6,784 nt of DNA, from assembly GCA_017963715.1 (NCBI GenBank), contig JAGCTK010000134.1, positions 1-6,784 of the forward strand, written 5' to 3'. How positions within the stretch are numbered: the stretch's first letter is position 1; each line of letters opens with the position of its first letter. Positions 4,910 through 6,784 of the stretch are shown piece by piece. A program made the translations under genes and the position numbers. The notes beneath the pieces were generated by a model. That model was not told where the DNA came from and ran no database searches. It was given only the letters and a program-made list of their open reading frames with translations. The DNA is from Alphaproteobacteria bacterium. GTDB lineage: Bacteria; Pseudomonadota; Alphaproteobacteria; RF32; CAG-239.

Positions 4910-4938
4910 ACCCGCGCTTGCAAAACGCGGGTTTTTTT
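4910..4938 (+). terminator. Intrinsic terminator after the small gene
   Basis: ACCCGCG (4910-4916) pairs with CGCGGGT (4926-4932) around a nine-base loop, with a run of seven T (4932-4938), 12 bases after the stop codon. On the opposite strand only a broken T-rich tract follows, so it may also weakly end trmFO transcription. Confidence 0.9.
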
Positions 4939-4955
4939 ATACTGAATTTCAAAAG

Positions 4956-6314
4956 TTATATATTTTCAAAGGCGTTTCGCCATATTGCAAAATCTTTCAA
5001 AGCACGTGATGCGTACGCTTCTTTTTTGTCATTGCCTTTAAGGTGTTTTAATTTACCGTTTGGAAGAACAAGCGGTGCGATGTTGTCAAACAGGCCGAAA
5101 TTGATATTCATCGGTTGAAAATCTTCAATATTTTCCTGATCGCGCAGATGGCGGAGCATCGCACCGAAAGCCGTTGTCGCAGGCGGTATGGGGGGCGTGT
5201 TACCTGCCATCAAAAGGCTTGCAAAAATACCTGCCATCAAACCGACCGATGCACTTTCGACATATCCTTCACAACCTGTGATTTGCCCTGCAAACATGAT
5301 GTTAGGTTTTTGTTTGAGCCTTAAAAATTCATCGAGCAGAACAGGGCTTTTGATAAACGTGTTTTTATGTATGCCGCCGAGCCTTGCAAATTCTGCATTT
5401 TCAAGCCCCGGAATCAAACGAAAGATTCGCTCTTGCTCACCGTGTTTTAATTTTGTTTGAAAACCGACAATATTGCGCAGGGTATCGGATGTATTGTCCT
5501 GTCTGAGTTGAACCACGGCATAGGGGCGCACATCAGGTGTGTGCGGATTGGTCAGCCCGACCGGTTTCATCGGGCCGAAACGGAGTGTGTCCGGGCCGCG
5601 CTCGGCCATCACCTCAATTGGCAGACATCCGTCAAAATACTGCGGTTTTTCAAAATCATGAAAAAGAACTTTGTCGGCTTTTAAAAGTTCGGCCACAAAA
5701 TTGTCATATTGATCTTTGTCAAGCGGGCAGTTGATATAATCTTTGGCATCGCCTTTGTCATAGCGCGATTGGTACCATGCTTTTGAAAAATCGATGCTGT
5801 CGGTATACACAACGGGTGCAATCGCATCGTAAAAAGACAAAGATTGGCTGTCAATGAGGCGCAAAATATCATCGGCTAAACTTTGAGATGTGAGCGGCCC
5901 CGTTGCAACAATCACGGGCAAATCTTCAAAATCGTTTAAGGAAGTCACTTCTTCTGAAATGATGCGGATGTGCGGATTGCTTTTGAGTGCGGCCGTGATT
6001 TGAGAAGCAAAAAGATTGCGGTCAACGGCCAAAGCACCGCCGGCCGGCACTTTGGTTTTGTCGGCAACCGCTAAAATAAGCGAACCTGCACGGCGCATTT
6101 CTTCGTGCAACAGGCCGACCGCATTATGCATGGCATCATCCGAGCGCAACGAATTGGAACAAACAAGTTCGGCAAAATCATTTGACCGGTGCGCCGGTGA
6201 AAATTTGGCCGGTTTCATATCGTATAAATCAACATCTATGCCGCGTGTGGCAAGTTGCCATGCGGCTTCCGAACCGGCCAAACCGGCCCCGATGATTGAT
6301 ATTTTTTGTACCAT
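4956..6314 (-). CDS. trmFO: Methylenetetrahydrofolate-tRNA-(uracil-54-C5)-methyltransferase TrmFO
   Basis: FAD enzyme that makes 5-methyluridine at position 54 of the tRNA T-loop, using 5,10-methylenetetrahydrofolate as carbon donor and NAD(P)H as reductant, in the cytoplasm. The 452-residue product is full length for the family. Seen: the dinucleotide-binding [14 protein letters not shown] (6-19), [12 protein letters not shown] (49-60) with the conserved Cys52, [10 protein letters not shown] (90-99), ATGPLTS (137-143), [13 protein letters not shown] (228-240) with Cys230 at the position of the active-site cysteine of characterised TrmFO proteins, [11 protein letters not shown] (244-254), [10 protein letters not shown] (311-320) and the C-terminal [16 protein letters not shown] (343-358). 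The ATG has an AAAAGG about 6 bases upstream. It is a single gene, convergent with the small unknown gene and divergent from the secreted protein gene. TrmFO is typical of Alphaproteobacteria, Firmicutes and Cyanobacteria, while enterobacteria use SAM-dependent TrmA instead. Nothing in it looks damaged. Confidence 0.97.
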   Translation of the reverse strand: MVQKISIIGAGLAGSEAAWQLATRGIDVDLYDMKPAKFSPAHRSNDFAELVCSNSLRSDDAMHNAVGLLHEEMRRAGSLILAVADKTKVPAGGALAVDRNLFASQITAALKSNPHIRIISEEVTSLNDFEDLPVIVATGPLTSQSLADDILRLIDSQSLSFYDAIAPVVYTDSIDFSKAWYQSRYDKGDAKDYINCPLDKDQYDNFVAELLKADKVLFHDFEKPQYFDGCLPIEVMAERGPDTLRFGPMKPVGLTNPHTPDVRPYAVVQLRQDNTSDTLRNIVGFQTKLKHGEQERIFRLIPGLENAEFARLGGIHKNTFIKSPVLLDEFLRLKQKPNIMFAGQITGCEGYVESASVGLMAGIFASLLMAGNTPPIPPATTAFGAMLRHLRDQENIEDFQPMNINFGLFDNIAPLVLPNGKLKHLKGNDKKEAYASRALKDFAIWRNAFENI

Positions 6315-6435
6315 GGTATACCTTTTTTTGTTGTTTTAACGTGCTTTGTTATAGATGTAAAGAAAAATGAGGCTTTTTATTAAATATTTTTTAAGTCTCG
6401 GATGTTATATTTATCGCAAAAAGATGAGGATATTG
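6315..6435. promoter_or_regulatory. Divergent spacer between trmFO and the secreted protein gene
   Basis: This 121-base AT-rich spacer must hold promoters for both genes. A TATAAC on the minus strand (6347-6352) and a TTATAT on the plus strand (6405-6410) could be -10 elements, but neither has a good -35 at normal spacing. No hairpin or clear operator is visible. Confidence 0.3.
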
Positions 6436-6784
6436 ATGAGACGTTTGTGTTATCTTTGTTTGTTGATGCTGTTCCCGACACTGTGTTTGGCGCAGGCGCG
6501 CGGTGTGCCCGTGATTGCCGATGAAGACTTGGATTTTAACATCAGTGAAGATGCGTTCGGAAACAAACTGAGCCCGACCGCTCAACAAAACAAGGATATT
6601 TCGGTCGACACCTCGCGGTCGCTCAGCCAAAACTTGAAAGAAAATGCAAATGTGGAAGGTGATTCTTCTTCAAAAGACAGCGGCGGTGAGAGTTGGGTTA
6701 AAAGTTTGTTTAAGGGTGGGGACAAATCGGATAAAGTTAAAGATTTGATGGTTCAGCAAAAAAATGCCAAGCCGCAACGTTCAA
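6436..6784 (+). CDS. Secreted protein of unknown function, N-terminal part
   Basis: An open frame of 116 codons runs off the right edge. It starts with a clear Sec signal peptide: MRR, a hydrophobic core LCYLCLLMLFPTLCLA (4-19), and an AQA signal-peptidase I site that predicts cleavage after Ala21. No lipobox is present, although three cysteines lie in the signal. The exported part visible so far is hydrophilic and rich in Ser, Lys, Asp, Asn and Gly, with a low-complexity stretch at about 75-85 and no cysteine, so it looks like a flexible linker or periplasmic region before a domain outside the window. The start at 6436 is chosen because GAGGA (6426-6430) lies five bases upstream. An in-frame ATG at 6424 would add MRIL but has no ribosome site. 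I do not recognise the family. It is divergent from trmFO, and this gives no functional clue. Confidence 0.82.
   Translation, partial: MRRLCYLCLLMLFPTLCLAQARGVPVIADEDLDFNISEDAFGNKLSPTAQQNKDISVDTSRSLSQNLKENANVEGDSSSKDSGGESWVKSLFKGGDKSDKVKDLMVQQKNAKPQRS

Noticed and set aside
5115..5734. Several overlapping plus-strand open frames opposite trmFO
   Set aside because: They are antisense to a full-length conserved gene with intact motifs and have no independent support.
6391..6630. Minus-strand 79-codon open frame at the right edge
   Set aside because: It is antisense to the secreted protein frame, which has a signal peptide and a ribosome site; the minus frame has neither.

Overview
The window looks like a moderately AT-rich chromosomal segment of a Gram-negative bacterium, most likely an alphaproteobacterium. 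The support is the yicC-gmk gene pair, a folate/FAD-dependent TrmFO instead of TrmA, a Gfo/Idh/MocA dehydrogenase of the type often found with lipid A genes, and clear Shine-Dalgarno sites. The lineage is an inference; no rRNA or other marker is present. I see no tRNA, rRNA, CRISPR array, insertion sequence, phage gene or attachment site.

Layout. Positions 1-2177 are a minus-strand operon read yicC > gmk > cysK. yicC starts at a TTG codon, overlaps gmk by 11 bases, and the gmk stop codon directly abuts the cysK ATG; cysK runs off the left edge. A short divergent spacer (2178-2252) leads to a plus-strand short-chain dehydrogenase (2253-3011). This converges on a minus-strand Gfo/Idh/MocA oxidoreductase (3083-4090), with one two-way terminator hairpin between them.

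The gap 4091-4483 is the most interesting part. It holds a weak promoter for the oxidoreductase, a perfect 7-1-7 palindrome, a consensus TTGACA promoter with an extended -10, and then about 158 bases of potentially structured RNA ending in a strong intrinsic terminator (4409-4442). Only after this terminator comes the Shine-Dalgarno and ATG of a small gene of unknown function (4484-4897). The transcribed region contains nested complementary segments, a possible 12-13 codon leader peptide, and two mutually exclusive pairings of one G-rich segment, one of which would open the base of the terminator. It could be an attenuation leader for the unknown gene, an independent small RNA, or both.

The unknown gene ends at a strong GC-rich terminator and converges on trmFO (minus, 4956-6314), which makes ribothymidine 54 in tRNA. 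Divergent from trmFO, a secreted protein of unknown function starts at 6436 and runs off the right edge.

The recognisable genes are housekeeping: sulfur assimilation, guanine nucleotide synthesis, RNA turnover, tRNA modification and probably envelope sugar metabolism. The novelty candidates are the leader RNA with its orphan gene and the unidentified secreted protein.
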